Shown here: piece after piece, positions 35,047 through 48,400 of the stretch
Numbering within the stretch: position 1 is the stretch's first letter
How the letters are laid out: the number at the start of each line of letters is the position of its first letter
Origin: Paralichthys olivaceus
Taxonomy: Eukaryota; Chordata; Actinopteri; Pleuronectiformes; Paralichthyidae
Assembly (NCBI RefSeq): GCF_024713975.1
Contig: NC_091113.1
Coordinates: forward strand, 12,102,501 to 12,166,500
Direction: 5' to 3'
Length of the DNA stretch: 64,000 nucleotides
Program-made: the position numbers and the translations under genes
The notes under the pieces: generated by a model
What the model was told of the DNA's origin: nothing
Database searches by the model: none
The model's input: only the letters and a program-made list of their open reading frames with translations

Positions 35047-38000
35047 CTGAAAAAGAATAAATAAAGGTCAGCTAAAACATTAAACCTCATGGGTCAAACA
35101 AATAAAGGTATGCAGGAAACAAGCCCTACAGAGAGAGGGGAAGGGCATCTTTTCCATGCTTGTGCTTCATTTTTGCAGAAACTGCTTACCGGTGCCAACT
35201 ACACATTGATGTGCGATTGTCAAGTAGTTTAGCTCTGATGAGTTGTGGAATTCAGCTATAATCTGAAGACTAGTGAGCCTGAATCAGAGCCAAGTAAGCA
35301 CCTCTCACATAGCTGTCGCTCCAAATACCGAGCAGGTTTTAGAGGCTTGTGAAAATAGACAAGACAGACTTTCCCCCCCAAATGTTGCACAAACTAGGGC
35401 AGCTCAGGCTTGAATCTAATGATTGGATGTCTGTGTTAATTCAAATTATATAGTGGGACACTCTGAGCACATGAACATGAAATGAAAAAGCATAATTTAA
35501 AAGATGCACCCCCTCAGTATAAAAAAATAATTTTTGGTTTCATCAAATCTCCAAACATATTAAGCAGATCGACTCCTCAGAAAAAGCACCACAGTTTCTG
35601 CAAGTCTCACCCCCCAAGGTGTTGACTGTCAGGCGTAAAAACCCGGAGTCACAACCCTCCCTCTGATGTCTTCTTGAGCTGCTTAAAGAGTTACTTATGT
35701 AACCCTGAGACAAATAGTCGAGGCAGTTCAAAGAAAATTGCCGTCATCCCCCCCATGAGGCATTTGTGTGTCAGCGTCATTATACAGCCACCACCTACAG
35801 ACTTGTCAGAAATAATACCAGCAGAACGCAGAACAAAGAGAGAACATGTGTTATCAGTGGTCATTGTGTGGGAGGAAAGAGCAGTTCTGCATCACTGGAC
35901 ACGAGCTGGGAAACAGCACAAAGGCCTAGTGGAGACCCTTTTACTAGCCGTCTCTCTGGGTCAAGTGCCCTGCTCTTTATGCAAGTTAAACCCTACCTCT
36001 CACTGGTCAGATTTACATAACTGTATTACAGCGCTGGTTCAACCAATTCCACAGCAGCTGGTGGATTCTAACTAATCTGCTCTCACCCAAAATGGACGGT
36101 GGGGAGATAAAGCTCACAGATTCACATGCAGCCTGGTGGCATTAGATCTTCCTCATAGCTTTTTTTCAGGGTGAGAAGAGGGACCATAAGTTGCACTCAA
36201 AAACACACACGAGGAAGGTTAAACTGCCATCAGGCTAACATTGTTCTGTGCAAGCTAATTGTGGAATCCAAACAGGACAAAACAGGCCACAACAGTTAGT
36301 TTGGAGACAGCTGGACTGGATCATTTCCCTTGTCACTGCAGCTACAATGCAGCCTCTATCATAATCTCCTCGCAACTGGACACGTTTTTTAATAGTAACA
36401 CATTTCCTCACACTAGTTGAGGGTAGGGGATAGAGGATGCTGAGTCTTGTACAGCTAAACACTATGAGGCTGATTTGTGGGCTTTACAATTTGATTGATA
36501 GATAAAAAGGATGAAATCAACCAGTAAAAGCTTGGGTCGATGACATAGCGAGTGGTGTCCCAATTCCTAGGGGAAGAGAGAGGGCTAAAAAATGACAGCC
36601 ATGCCTAGCTGTTCTGTAGCTCTTCTCACAGTTAAGCTTAGAGCTAAATAGATTATATCAAAGTTGTTGAGAAATTGTCCTGAAAACTAAATATTTCTGA
36701 AACTAAAGTGATTAAAGTTAGTAAGATTCACCTGTTTATCTGGGAAATCCAAGAAACATAGTCCCATCAGTTACTTTGTTATACGTGAGTGTGATGATAC
36801 CTCTTTGTTGTAAGCAACACTGAAAACTAATGGCCTGTGGTTTAAACATGGACAAGCAAAGAAAGGTGGGAACACAAGGAGGAGGGGGGATGTAGTGAAA
36901 ATACATCAGCTTGTCATTATCATTTGAGCGCATATTTTCATGGTTGTCAGGTCCCTAAAGCAGCAACATGTGATGCTCACGGATGAGCTCCTGTGAAACA
37001 AGTATAAGAGAGCTGTTAAGTGTCCCATAAGGCTGCGTGTTAAATACATCATGTGACAACTGTGGTATGAAGCAGCTCACATCTGCTCTGAGTTTGAGTG
37101 TTTTGATCAGGCCTTCACATCCTCAATCAGCGACAGAACTGACGTGTCTGTGGCTCAGTGTGTGTGTGTGAGTGTTTGTGTGCCACCCTCTGATCAGACA
37201 CGAACAGTAACAATCTCAGATTAACATTAATGCAGGGTTTTACTGTGAAATCTGACAAATCACACAGCATGGATTATGGGCTAAACCAACATTTGGTGGG
37301 GTGTGTTTCCAAGCTGGCTCATCTCCGTGACCCAGTGTTGATTGCAGTTATTATAACACCACTATGCTGCCGAGCCCCCCACCATCACTGTTGCTATTCT
37401 TATGAATGAGAGTATGGGTGACAAATAAAAAGACAATTGTGAATAAAAGAAACAAACGCAGGTCGTTCATGTTTGAAAATGGATTTCAACTCTTGGCAGC
37501 AGCTATGGGACACAAAACAAAATCTTTTTTTTGCCCCCACATTAATTACAACGTATAATTAGAGGATATGAGGGCTGTTAAATAAAAACAAGCCCCATTT
37601 ACACCTTTGTAAATGTAGTTAAAAAGTCAATATGATTATTCCAGTATATTTACAATGTATAAAAAAATACAATTAAACATTAGAGAAAATATATATTAAT
37701 CTCCCTATCTGCAATGGATATTTTTGGTTTTGAGATTGGGTCACATGTATAAAATGAATACAGTTTTGTATTTTTGAGGGACAATGACAGTATATATAAG
37801 AGAATATGGGTGACAAATTAAAAATGAATGTTCTGAAAAAATCTTTTTTGTCATAGTAATTGCAAAGTAGTTGAGGATATGTGAGCTGTAAAATTAAACA
37901 ATCCACATTTGCAACTTTTTAAATGTAGCAACTAACTACATAGGATATTGGGTAAGTGGGCATTAGATATTCCAGTATATTTATACAGTATAATATAATT

Positions 38001-38680
38001 TAACATAAACCAAAATAAGTCCATCTAAATATTAACATTTAAGATTTAAACAATAATTAGAATGTGCAATATTTGCACTCATATATCCTACAAATTACAT
38101 TATATAACTGATGAGGTGTCAAACATTGCTTGATTGCAAATTCTCGAAAAGGTAGGATTTGCTCCTTAATGCTGAATTTAAATTTTTTTGAATTTTGAAA
38201 GTTGGTTTATTAAAATAAGCATCTAAATTATGTCACATGTGGGGCTCTGACACTATGAAACTGACAAATTCAGGGCATTTTCAAAACAATTTGTTTGCCG
38301 GAATAATCAAGAAAGCAACAGATGAAATTATAATTAGACTGTAGTGGAAGTCACAGAATTACATCAACATGATGTGATCAGACAGGCACTGACAGCCACT
38401 TAGTGCTGCACCTCTCAAAAGTATGTGAGCTCATGACAAAACAATGAGCTCACATTATTATTATTAATTCACACAATGCAGCATGTGCATCCATGACAGC
38501 AAATAATACAAGCACCTTCCTCTCTCCACGACGAGTCACCTGTACAGAACAAAGTGAGACATGCAGATGTGACAGTGGATGAGAGCGGAAGTTAAAGTAC
38601 ATAGTGAGTCATCTGGACGAAATCTCCACAGCCGTGCCAACAACGCTTTGTAAATCGTAAGGGGAAGTGTGTTTACTTAC
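35047..38680 (-). other. tex2 first intron, 3.6 kb
   Basis: Bounded by donor GTAAGTAAAC (38671-38680) and acceptor TTCTTTTTCAG (just right of 35046). Between them are AT-rich sequence and short open frames only; no nested gene recognised. Confidence 0.6.
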
Positions 38681-38760
38681 CCGAAACATGTTCTGTGCGC
38701 ATGGTTTTCTGCACGTCTCCTCTCCATCTGTGCGCTCCAGCAGTGGAGTGGTTTTGACGC
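38681..38760 (-). other. tex2 noncoding first exon and start region
   Basis: A strong minus-strand donor (TTTCGG then GTAAGT) at 38680/38681 pairs with the acceptor at 35047 ahead of the tex2 ATG. The exon contains ATGs at 38700-38702 and 38687-38689 that open short upstream frames. The upper limit is a guess because the transcription start cannot be seen. Confidence 0.6.
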
Positions 38761-38792
38761 TCTCTTCCCCCCTCTCTTTCCCTCTCTCACGT

Positions 38793-38820
38793 CACACACA
38801 CACACAGACACACACACACA
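38793..38820. repeat. short (CA)n just upstream of tex2 exon 1
   Basis: CA units interrupted by AGA, next to a CT-rich tract at 38758-38790, in the probable tex2 promoter. Confidence 0.85.
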
Positions 38821-39738
38821 CCTCTCCTGAACCGGCTGCCTGCATCCAGATGTGTCATGCGCTGCCGAGAATCACAGCTCACCACAACTGATTATGAAAA
38901 GCATGGCCGTGCGCTGCTTGGTAATCCAGATTAAGAGTCTTGCAGCCCCAACAGATGCGCACACACACACACAAACCCACACAAATACGCATGAAGAGTG
39001 TGAATGTTGTCTAATTGTACAAAACTGGCTGAGGGAGAAGTTCAGCCTGATGGCTTAGTAGAAGTAAACACTCTATTCTGAGGGGCATCCAATGCACAAG
39101 TGAAGCGGTGGACCATCATCACATACCAATTTGTACTGGTCGACAGAGGGAAATTGTGAAAATATGACTTAAGTATAAGAAAGTGGAAAAAATAATGAAT
39201 ATCCTTTCCTTCTCTATATTTCCCTTCCTCCATCTTGGCCTACATAAGACACACTGGGAGACCTAGAAATGACAATATGAAGAACTATGGTGTGGGCCCC
39301 AGCTGAGGTGAGAGACAGTTACCCCATCCATCACTGACTGGAGGAGGTGTTCCTGAAGAGTGTGGTTGGCTGGATGCATAACCAACTAATGACAGATAAT
39401 ACTGAGGACCATGCAGTAAATGTCTATCTTTTTATATTACTCCAACAGCCTCTTTTAACCTTTTTTTTAATATCTGTTTCTGTTGTATTACAGTTATTAT
39501 ACTTGTTAGATTGTTTTAATTCTGATTTATATGTGTCTATCATAGTGAGGGGAGTCAGGGCTCCAATACAAGTCAGAAATGTAGTGTATGACAGACTGTT
39601 GTTGTCTGATTGTGATTGATTTATTGTGCATTATGCATATTAGGGTGTACTAATCACAGGTTTGGGTTTTTTCCCCCAAACCTGCTCCATGTGGAGGACA
39701 TAAACAATCACCACCAGCATTTTGTGTCAGAGCTGAGA

Positions 39739-39792
39739 ATATACATGATATATACATGATATATAGATGATATATATATATATATATATATA
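39739..39792. repeat. ATATACATG tandem grading into (AT)n
   Basis: About three imperfect 12-base units (ATATACATGATA, ATACATGATATA, ATAGATGATATA) run into a pure AT tract ending at 39792. Confidence 0.85.
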
Positions 39793-42247
39793 TCACTTGG
39801 CCACTGTCCCATCTGAGCTTAATGGGATTCTTTGCAGAACCCAAACCTGACAACATTACGCTTATGGAGCAACAGCAGCTGCCACTTGAAGTCAAAGATA
39901 TTAACCACTTGCTACAGAGCATGTGAGGGGATTCTACATATACCCTTTAATGAGAACATTGATATGTGGCCCCTGGGCCTGGTAGCTGCTGACCTGGTGA
40001 TCCCTCTATCCTGGGCAGATGGATTATGATGTGCTGGAAAGTGAACATGTTGTATGATTGTCATGTTGGGGATTTAAGACCCCAGATGAATATGAAGACA
40101 ACTTTAAGCTCAATAGGAGATGCATCAAAGTGTCCTGGTAGAAAGATAGTGTTGAGATAAACTGTAAACACCAAAATGACTGGTTCAGACAAATCAGCAT
40201 CAAGTTCACTTTCAATCTGTTCTCTGTAGATCAAACTATGTATTTGAGTACAGTGCATAAGCTTTTATTTTGTAAAAGAAAGGCTGAAGTCTCCTACAGT
40301 AAATGGTGATTCCATTGAGAAAGAAAACCCCCACTCTTTGCTTGTCCCATTGCTGTTCTGTGTTTTCCTGTTTGGTGGAACAGAACGTGAAGGCATCGCA
40401 GTCAGGACGCAGCTGGGCTCAGTCAGAGGAAACCTCCTCCTCTCCTCAATTTTCTTTTGCAACACAACACCCATGGAAGCTCCCTCTGACATGTTATACA
40501 TTCATGTCACTGCAGCTAAAGATCATTCACAGGGTATTTGAACTAAAATGAAGGCAGATAAGTATCATGTGTAAACCTTAATTAACCTTTAAATACAAAA
40601 AGAAAGGTAGTGATTTACAGAACGCAGAATGCATTTAGGTCACTATAGGTGCGTTGGGTTTGAATTTGATGTTTGATTTGAAAAGGAAAGAAGACATCTC
40701 CTCTCACAGGAGGAAGGGACAAGGTGATGTCTAGGAGAAACTCTTTTAGTACAAGGTTCATGATAAACGAGCCTCCTTGGCTTGAGGGACATCCAGTGCC
40801 TGGCATGTGCACACAGACATTGAAGGGGGGCCTTAGCCCCTGCCCTTTTCTGGGGTGCTCAGACAAACAAACAAATATATTGATTAAATTAAAAAAATCG
40901 AAACATCCGCTCATTTCAACCCCATTGTCGATGTAAATAGAAAACATTTTGCCAGGGATGTCGTTGTAATAACATTGTTGAGATATTAAACCAATGCTAC
41001 TGCTTGCAGTCACTAAAGTGACAAACGTATAATGTCCAAATAACGTCCACGCTAATGCAGGTGAATCACAATAATGGTACAGCACAATGACATTTGCCAT
41101 TTATCCGATGGAAACTGCAAAGCTTGGATGCTCTGCATTATTTCATGTAGAAATCAAAAGCACACTGCTTCAGGCCACTAGCAAGGGTCTATAGGCAACC
41201 CAGGATGCATTGTTATTGGAGGAGCAGTTAAGGTTCAGTAACTTCTCTGCTATACACTAGTTAAATCAAGTGCATCATGCATCTGCAATATAATGATCAA
41301 TAATGACGTTACATTAGCATGCTTTTTAAGGTTGTTGTGAAAAAAATGCCCATAATACATTGAAAGGACATTAAACTAAGACATTATAATTATTATTGTT
41401 TTCAGTCTCTACCCTCCCTCTCTCCACGTCGCCTGCACAGTGGTGAGAACAGTCATCACACTGATGTCAGACAGGCAGCACCTCCCACCTCCTGTCGCAG
41501 TTGTGGTGGTTTTTCTTCCCTTGTGTGGAGGTGAGTGGTGATGAACTAAAGACTAAGCTACGTGCCTCCAGTTTGCAGCTAATTATCCAAAAGATTAAAA
41601 AATATATAGTTAACTTGTGTCTTGCTAATGTACACGCATGAGCTACTAGCTAATGTAATAAGTCAGAGCATACAGGCTAATGTACTGTACTGAAAGGGAT
41701 AGTTCACAGAAAAATGAAAATCTAATCATTATCTGCTCACCAGTATGCAGATGGAGGGATGGGTGAATTATTGAATTAATGAACCTTTGTACTCAAGAGA
41801 AAGAGGAAGCCTGCAGGAGCCTTTACAGTTCTTATTAAATATAAATAAATCATTGTTTTTCACATTATGCTATGATTCCATTATAACAAATTTCCATATA
41901 CTGTACATATATATTGGGATATTACTGTAATTGCTTTTTTATGTAAGCATTCAATCCCTGGCTGTTTTTTTTGCGGGGACTATATTTAGAGCAGAGCTAT
42001 GAAAGGCCTGCTGTTTAACATATCTCCCTAACATATGGAATTATGATAATTACACAGAACACAGATTGGTGGAATGAAAAGAGTGTCGAGGCCCGAGGGG
42101 CTTCATCGCCCCCACTAACCCAAACTCAATCTCTGTGCTTATCTGGTGTGTGTGTGAGAGTGACTGCTGGCATGTGCATGCATGACAAGTCCCCATAATG
42201 CAACTGTGTAAACGGACTTTGGTCCCCAAAACATGAGTAATAAAACA

Positions 42248-42357
<110 letters not shown>

Positions 42358-43337
42358 CTAGCATTGTGAGGAAAGTCATATCATAATGAATTCCCTATAC
42401 CCCATTACCTAATCTTAACTATCTCAACTAAATGTCTGACTCCGACCTCTGCTTTAAACTCTTATATATCCACAGGGTGGGTGGTGACAGCATTTATATA
42501 ATATCTAATAATGGTATTAATAATAGAAGCCATCACTGTATAAGGCCCCCTATGTATTTATTACTAAACTAAATTCTCCAGGCACCTCTGCGTGTATGAT
42601 TTACGACAATTTATTGTGCTATTCAAGCTGAAAGGAATACTATTTTTTTAAAGAGATTAATCATAATTTATTTTCATAATAATATACCTCATCAGCCGGA
42701 GAAGAATTTTTGTAAGAACTAAAGCTCCCATTGCACCACCTGTGTCTGTCTTAAAACTTATTTCACTCAATTGTTCTATTTACTAATTTATTCCTCTCAT
42801 GGTGGGATTTTAACTGTTTTAATGAGGGACTATTTGAGCATCACCCATTGGGGGGAGCTCCTCATAGCCCTCATTCAGATTGCTGCGTTTTAACCCAAAC
42901 CAAACTCTAACCTGAACCTTGAAAACAGGTCCTGATCCTCAAAGTAGTGAGGACCTCTCAAATGTCCTCTGTAAGGTCTATAACTGAAGCTGGTCCTCAC
43001 ACAGATAGAAGTGCAAACACAGACGCACGGTCAGAGATAGTTTGCCATCTGTTGAGATATGCAGCTGTTCAAAAATAGCCCTGTACCAGAAGCTTCTGTG
43101 AGTGGCTGTCAGATAGGCAGAGCAGGGAAACAAGTCATGTCGGTGCAGTTTGTTGTGTCTCTACAATGTCCACGTGTTGTCCACTAAGTCAGAAACCACT
43201 GCAAGACTGTTTGATTGGAAAGTTTATGTAAGTCTGACTCTATTTGTTCTTTTCAAAGCTACCCAACTAGAAGTTTGTTGTTGTCTAGTTTCTCTACAAC
43301 AGACCGATTGTTTGTATTGTTGGAAACTTGCCTGAAA

Positions 43338-44505
43338 ATGGAGCCGTTTCCTGACCGGTTCTTGGAATTCCACCCCATCCACGGTACCAACGTCAGACTG
43401 GACCACTTGGACACACAGGCCACCCGGGTGGAGAGCTTTGCCAACGGGGTGTGTTTCAGCAAACACCCTCTGAAGCCTGGGGAGATTTTTCTCATAGAGA
43501 TTGAGGAAAAGGAGCTGGGCTGGTGTGGCCATCTCCGAGTGGGCCTGACGGCCAGAGATCCCATGAGCTTAGAGGTGGTACCTGAATACTCAATCCCGGA
43601 CCTGACAGACCTGGGAGACAGCTGGGTCTTCGCCATCACCCGCAACCACAACAAGGTCGTGGAGGATCCTGGGGTCCAGGAGGCAGAAGAGGGAGGACTG
43701 GCTGGGGGTCGGAGGCTTGGTAGAGGGGAGGTTGAGGATGTAGCTGGAGCTCAGGGACTTGGAGGCAACAGCATGAATCCAAAACATTTCTTCACTGACT
43801 CTCACTTGCACATTGAAGATGTTCGGATCCCCAGAGACAAGCTGGTCGGTAGGAGCCGGCCCGGACGCTTCAGTCACATTTTGGATGACTTGTACAAGAT
43901 CAACGCGCTGCCTCCCACAGCCAGACGCAGCAGAATAGGAGTACTATATGTGTCTAGAGGGAGGGACCTGGCTGATATGCACATTGTCATCAATGGTGAG
44001 GACATGGGAGCGTCTGCAAAGGGGATCCCCACCATCCAGCCCCTCTACGCAGTGGTGGACGTCTTTGCTGCCACTAAGTGTGTCCGGATTGTCCAGGTGG
44101 AGTATGGATGTGAGTGTCGCAAAGATTATTTTAATCGCAAACAGAATATAAGTCGAAGGACGGGTAGACTCAGAATGACTACAGGTTAAGCCCCTTGAGG
44201 ACATGACTCAGATCTCAGACTCGTAGAAACACTCAGAGATGACATTGTGGTACACTCTTGCACTCAGGTCTATGGGCGACTATGTTGCTCAGTAGTCCAT
44301 CCATGCTTTGAATCCATTAAAAAATTAATTTCTCTTTATTTATTTTGTTGATCCACTCCTCCTCTTTTCTCTCTTCTCTGGTGCTCCAGTCTCGTCCTTG
44401 CAGACGTTGTGTAGAAAGGCCATCCAGAAGCACATTGTCCACAGGATGGCCATTGACTGGCTGGAGCTGCCAGAGGCACTTAAGCACTACTGCAAGTATG
44501 AGTGA
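43338..44505 (+). CDS. neurl2: neuralized-like protein 2 (Ozz), SOCS-box E3 adaptor
   Basis: Substrate adaptor of an Elongin/Cullin-type ubiquitin ligase; in mammals the muscle protein Ozz targets beta-catenin and myosin. Two exons: 43338-44109 and 44390-44505, giving 295 aa (human about 285). The donor is GGAT then GTGAGT, the acceptor GTGCTCCAG, phase 1. The neuralized repeat spans about 9-256: FHPIHGTNVRLDH, FANGVCFSKHPLKPGEIFLI, LGWCGHLRVGLTARDP, IPRDKLVGRSRPGRFSHI, RIGVLYVSRGRDLADMHIV and INGEDMG. The SOCS box is 258-295, SLQTLCRKAIQKHIVHRM ... LPEALKHYCKYE. Met 43338 is the first in-frame ATG. A Gly/Glu-rich loop at about 112-145 interrupts the repeat. The two-exon structure with the SOCS box in its own exon matches mammals. 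Confidence 0.96.
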
Positions 44506-44634
44506 AGGATGAAGGCCTGCAATGGACAGAAATAATAATAATGTGACCTTGTGTTTCATTTATAAAACAAACCTGTGTATTGTGAAGATTGGCACAGACC
44601 AAACTGACTTCATTTGATATCATCTGCTTACTAA

Positions 44635-44640
44635 AATAAA
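44635..44640 (+). promoter_or_regulatory. neurl2 polyadenylation signal candidate
   Basis: AATAAA 130 bases after the neurl2 stop. A second AATAAA lies near 44708. Confidence 0.55.
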
Positions 44641-45457
44641 TTTACAGTATTTTTTCAGTGTCAGTGTGATTACGCATCAACTTTCTCTTCACAGTGGATG
44701 TGTCGGAAATAAAATTTGATTCATCATCTTCTCTTTTCTAAGAACCTTTACAGGAATAAACAAATAGATCTGTCACATGTTTGTTATATAATGAGACTGA
44801 AAAGTTAGAGGGTAGTGACATTAATGTTATCAATCCCACTGTACAAAACATGTGTTAGCTTTGCCTGCAGATTGTAAATGGGTCGAATAGCAGTAAATAA
44901 CAGCTGCTGAGGAGGTTTTGTTTTCAGACCTGTCTGCTTGTTTGTGGGTTGGACTGTAAGCAAGATTACACACAAACTACCAGATGAACTACCATGAAAG
45001 TAGCTGGAAGGATGTTGTATCGGTAATATGTTCTTCGTCATCAAAAGCTGAAATGGGTTTCTATAGTGCAGCAGCATGTTAGAGAAAATATAAATAAGAT
45101 ACAGCGTCTTTATTAAACCGATGTTGGTGAAAACAGAGACAGATCTTGATGTTGAATAAAATAACTGTCATAATAATGAATACCTGTTAATGGGAGAACT
45201 GCATCACTCCATGGAAACACTGCTGCTCTGATTTACCATCACATTCCTGTGATTGGTGTCTTCATCATTGACCTACATGTGTTGTCGTTGTCGGACACTG
45301 ACCTCTAGCGTTAATCTGAGGTAACAGCAGGGGGCGGAGTTCTCGTTAATTCTCCACCAGGATCAGATCACACGAGAGGAGGAAACCATCGCTGCTGCTG
45401 CCTCCTGCAAAACCAAACAATCATTTCTGTTTACCTGCTCTGTAGAGACACTACAAC
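44641..45457. other. neurl2-msrb1 spacer with msrb1 promoter
   Basis: No gene seen. A GC-box-like GCAGGGGGCGGAG is near 45328-45340, about 120 bases upstream of the msrb1 start, in locally higher GC. Confidence 0.45.
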
Positions 45458-48400
45458 ATGTCTTTCTGCCAGTTCTTTGGAGGTGAAGTCTACAAGGATC
45501 ATTTCAAACCAGGTGAGCAGTGACTGTTAGTCAGCAGTGATGTAACCTCCCTCTAGTCTGGATTACAGAGGATAAAAATGAGATTTCACATTTATTCTGG
45601 GAACTACTTTATCTAGTGTAAGGCTTTGCTAGCTATGAAATTATCTATTTTGATTATACACATTTCATTTAGGCCTTGTGTAAGATAATGGGTGTAAGGG
45701 AAGGTCATGTGGAGTGACAAGCAGTAGTTTGCATGTATTTTATTTTATAATTTAACATATCTCTGATTATTCCCATAGAAATGTAACAATCACTTTACAT
45801 TAAGAAACCTGTTAATGCTTATGGTGAAATTAATAATTATTAATTCTGATTTACTTTGGTACCAAAAGTGGGTCTAGGATCTGCAGGTTATAATAAGAAG
45901 ATAATAAAATCTAAAATATCTTATCTATGTAATCTTACAAAGTGCATTGCAAAATACATGGGTATAGCAGAACTGATAACACAAAGAGAAAATATTTAAA
46001 AACAAGCAACACAAAACCAGTTCAAAATTCAGCATTCAAACGCTTCCATATAAAAATGTTTTAATAACCATTGCTCTAAAAACTGAACAAGCAGCCAGTG
46101 AAGGAGGGAAGTTGGCTTAAATGCAGTGAGGATTGATTGGTACATGTAGATGGTGCATTGCAGAAGAGCAGGCATGAGAAGACGAACACGTGAATAAGCT
46201 CATAAAAATATATCATTGAAACAAAGCATCTAACAGTATGAATGTGCCCCTGCAGGAATGTACGTGTGCTCCAAGTGTAACCATCCCCTGTTCTCCAGTC
46301 GCTCCAAGTTCACCCACTCATCTCCATGGCCGGCTTTCACCGACACCATCAGAGAGGACAGTGTCACCAAGATGATGGAGACTCTCACTGCCTTCAAGGT
46401 CAGAAGCTCAGTGACCTCGTTTTAGAGGTTTTACAGCAGCACCATCAATTACAATCAATAATCAATACTTCCATAACTAGTAAGGCACTCATATCTCCGC
46501 CAAGGCCCAGCAGTCCCCTTGTACTGCACCAAATTGCACACTCATAGATATCAGTCCCCTAAACGTGCTGTATTTTTTCATCCATAGGTCTATGAATTAT
46601 TCTCTGAAAATAAAAATCTAGCTTGCTCTCTGCTCCAAAATGTCCATCGTGGGTAATCAGACAAGTATAGTTAAGTTTAGTTAGTTCAGTTTTACATTAG
46701 TTATTCTCTTTTTCTGGTCCTCTAATCAAACTTAACACATATGATCCTCTGTGTGTAAGGGGGGAACTTGTTATGTAAATAAATCACTTTACTCAAAGAT
46801 AGCAGGGAGCACATGTCTGAACAAGTCAAGACATCTTTATTATCACCGAGGGGCAATCTGTTGTTCAGCCAGCAATCAGTGCATGACAACAACAGACAAC
46901 CAATAACTACAATGTAAATAAATACAATATTAAAATAACAGATTCATTTAAAAGGCCTGTGGAAGCTTTGACAAAACTATTTAACCACAGGCCTCCTCTT
47001 CCTCCTCTTCCTCACCTGGAGCTCACCTCTATTCACTTCCTTTAATAATGCTCCACCCTGTGTTCAAATTATATATCACAGAGTCACCAGGGTTATGGGT
47101 ACTTATCAATAATAAATAAAATAAACCAAAAACTCTCAGGTACTCACCTTCCCCACCATGTGCTGCAGGAGCTTAGGGAGGGAGTGGCCAAACACTTCCT
47201 GCATTTATACCTTTGGTGACATCAGCAGTGATGTCACTAGGAGCAACCATGTGTGAGGGGAGGTGTGGTAGGTTTTGGGATTATTATTAGCTGTATTTTG
47301 GTGTGTAGGGTTTCAATGAAGCTGCCAAATCTAAGTTTAGTGCCTGAACACACATTTTTAAAGTTGGTTTGCTTTTTCCAGGAGAGGCGTGGCTAGCTGG
47401 CTCCTGCTAATGGAAGGGGCTATATAAGCAGTTACCTTTAAATTTGATTGAACATCAGTGTGTAGTCATGTGCATTAATTTAAATTACTTCATTATGTTG
47501 TGTTTGTTAAATTAACTTTTGTTTTCTTTCTTTGGCTTTCTACATATTTCTGTTACATGCATAACATGGGACCACTTTCCAAAATTCAAACAATCATATT
47601 TATTTGTATAGCCCACACAAATGAACTCTTCAGTCTCTCCTGAGTTTCTCCAAAGGCTGCCTTTAACAGATGGACAACGCAGCTGGAGATTCTCTGCTTT
47701 ATGTTTACAGACACAGGTGTCGGTCTTTATCACCCAAAGCTCTCCTGACATCCTAAGATATTTGTTTTCTTTTAGTTTTTTCATTTTTGCATCTGTCGCG
47801 TGTTTGAAATCATCAGCAAGCCCACTCGCTTAAAACGAATCCTGCAGAGAATCTCCTGCTGTTTTCTCACATGGGCTCATTCTCCAGACGTTCTTCTAGG
47901 CCAGAGAAAGTCTGGAGCCCCTCACTGGGACAGTTGACACAGACCCTCCGGAGAATGTCAGGAGATTCTCTGGAGTTCAGTGTCTGTCTGACAGCAGCTT
48001 CTGAGTCTGCATCATAGGAGTTTTAGAGGCCACTCAGGTCAGGCCTCCCACATTCATCCTTGGTGGAAGTAAATATTGCATTGTGATGTTGTAACCCACA
48101 CATGCTACAACAACAAGTTAAGTGTGTAATGTTTGTGTTGTGTACCCAGGTCCTGTGTGGCAAGTGTGGCAACGGGCTGGGCCATGAGTTTGTGAATGAC
48201 GGCCCAGAGGAGGGAGTGTCACGTTTTTGAATATTCAGCCACTCGCTCAAGTTTGTCCCAAACAAAGGTAAAAAATAAATAAATAAATAACCACAGGCGT
48301 GAGTGAAATGTTCTGCTGCTGTTATATCATAACATTTTAATTTTAAAATCCCTGCTGGCACCACAGGCTAAATAAAGCCACTTCCATCACATCATAAAAC

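Noticed and set aside
48228..48230. Reading the msrb1 TGA as a disabling stop (pseudogene)
   Set aside because: It is at the conserved selenocysteine position, all splice sites are intact and a SECIS element follows.
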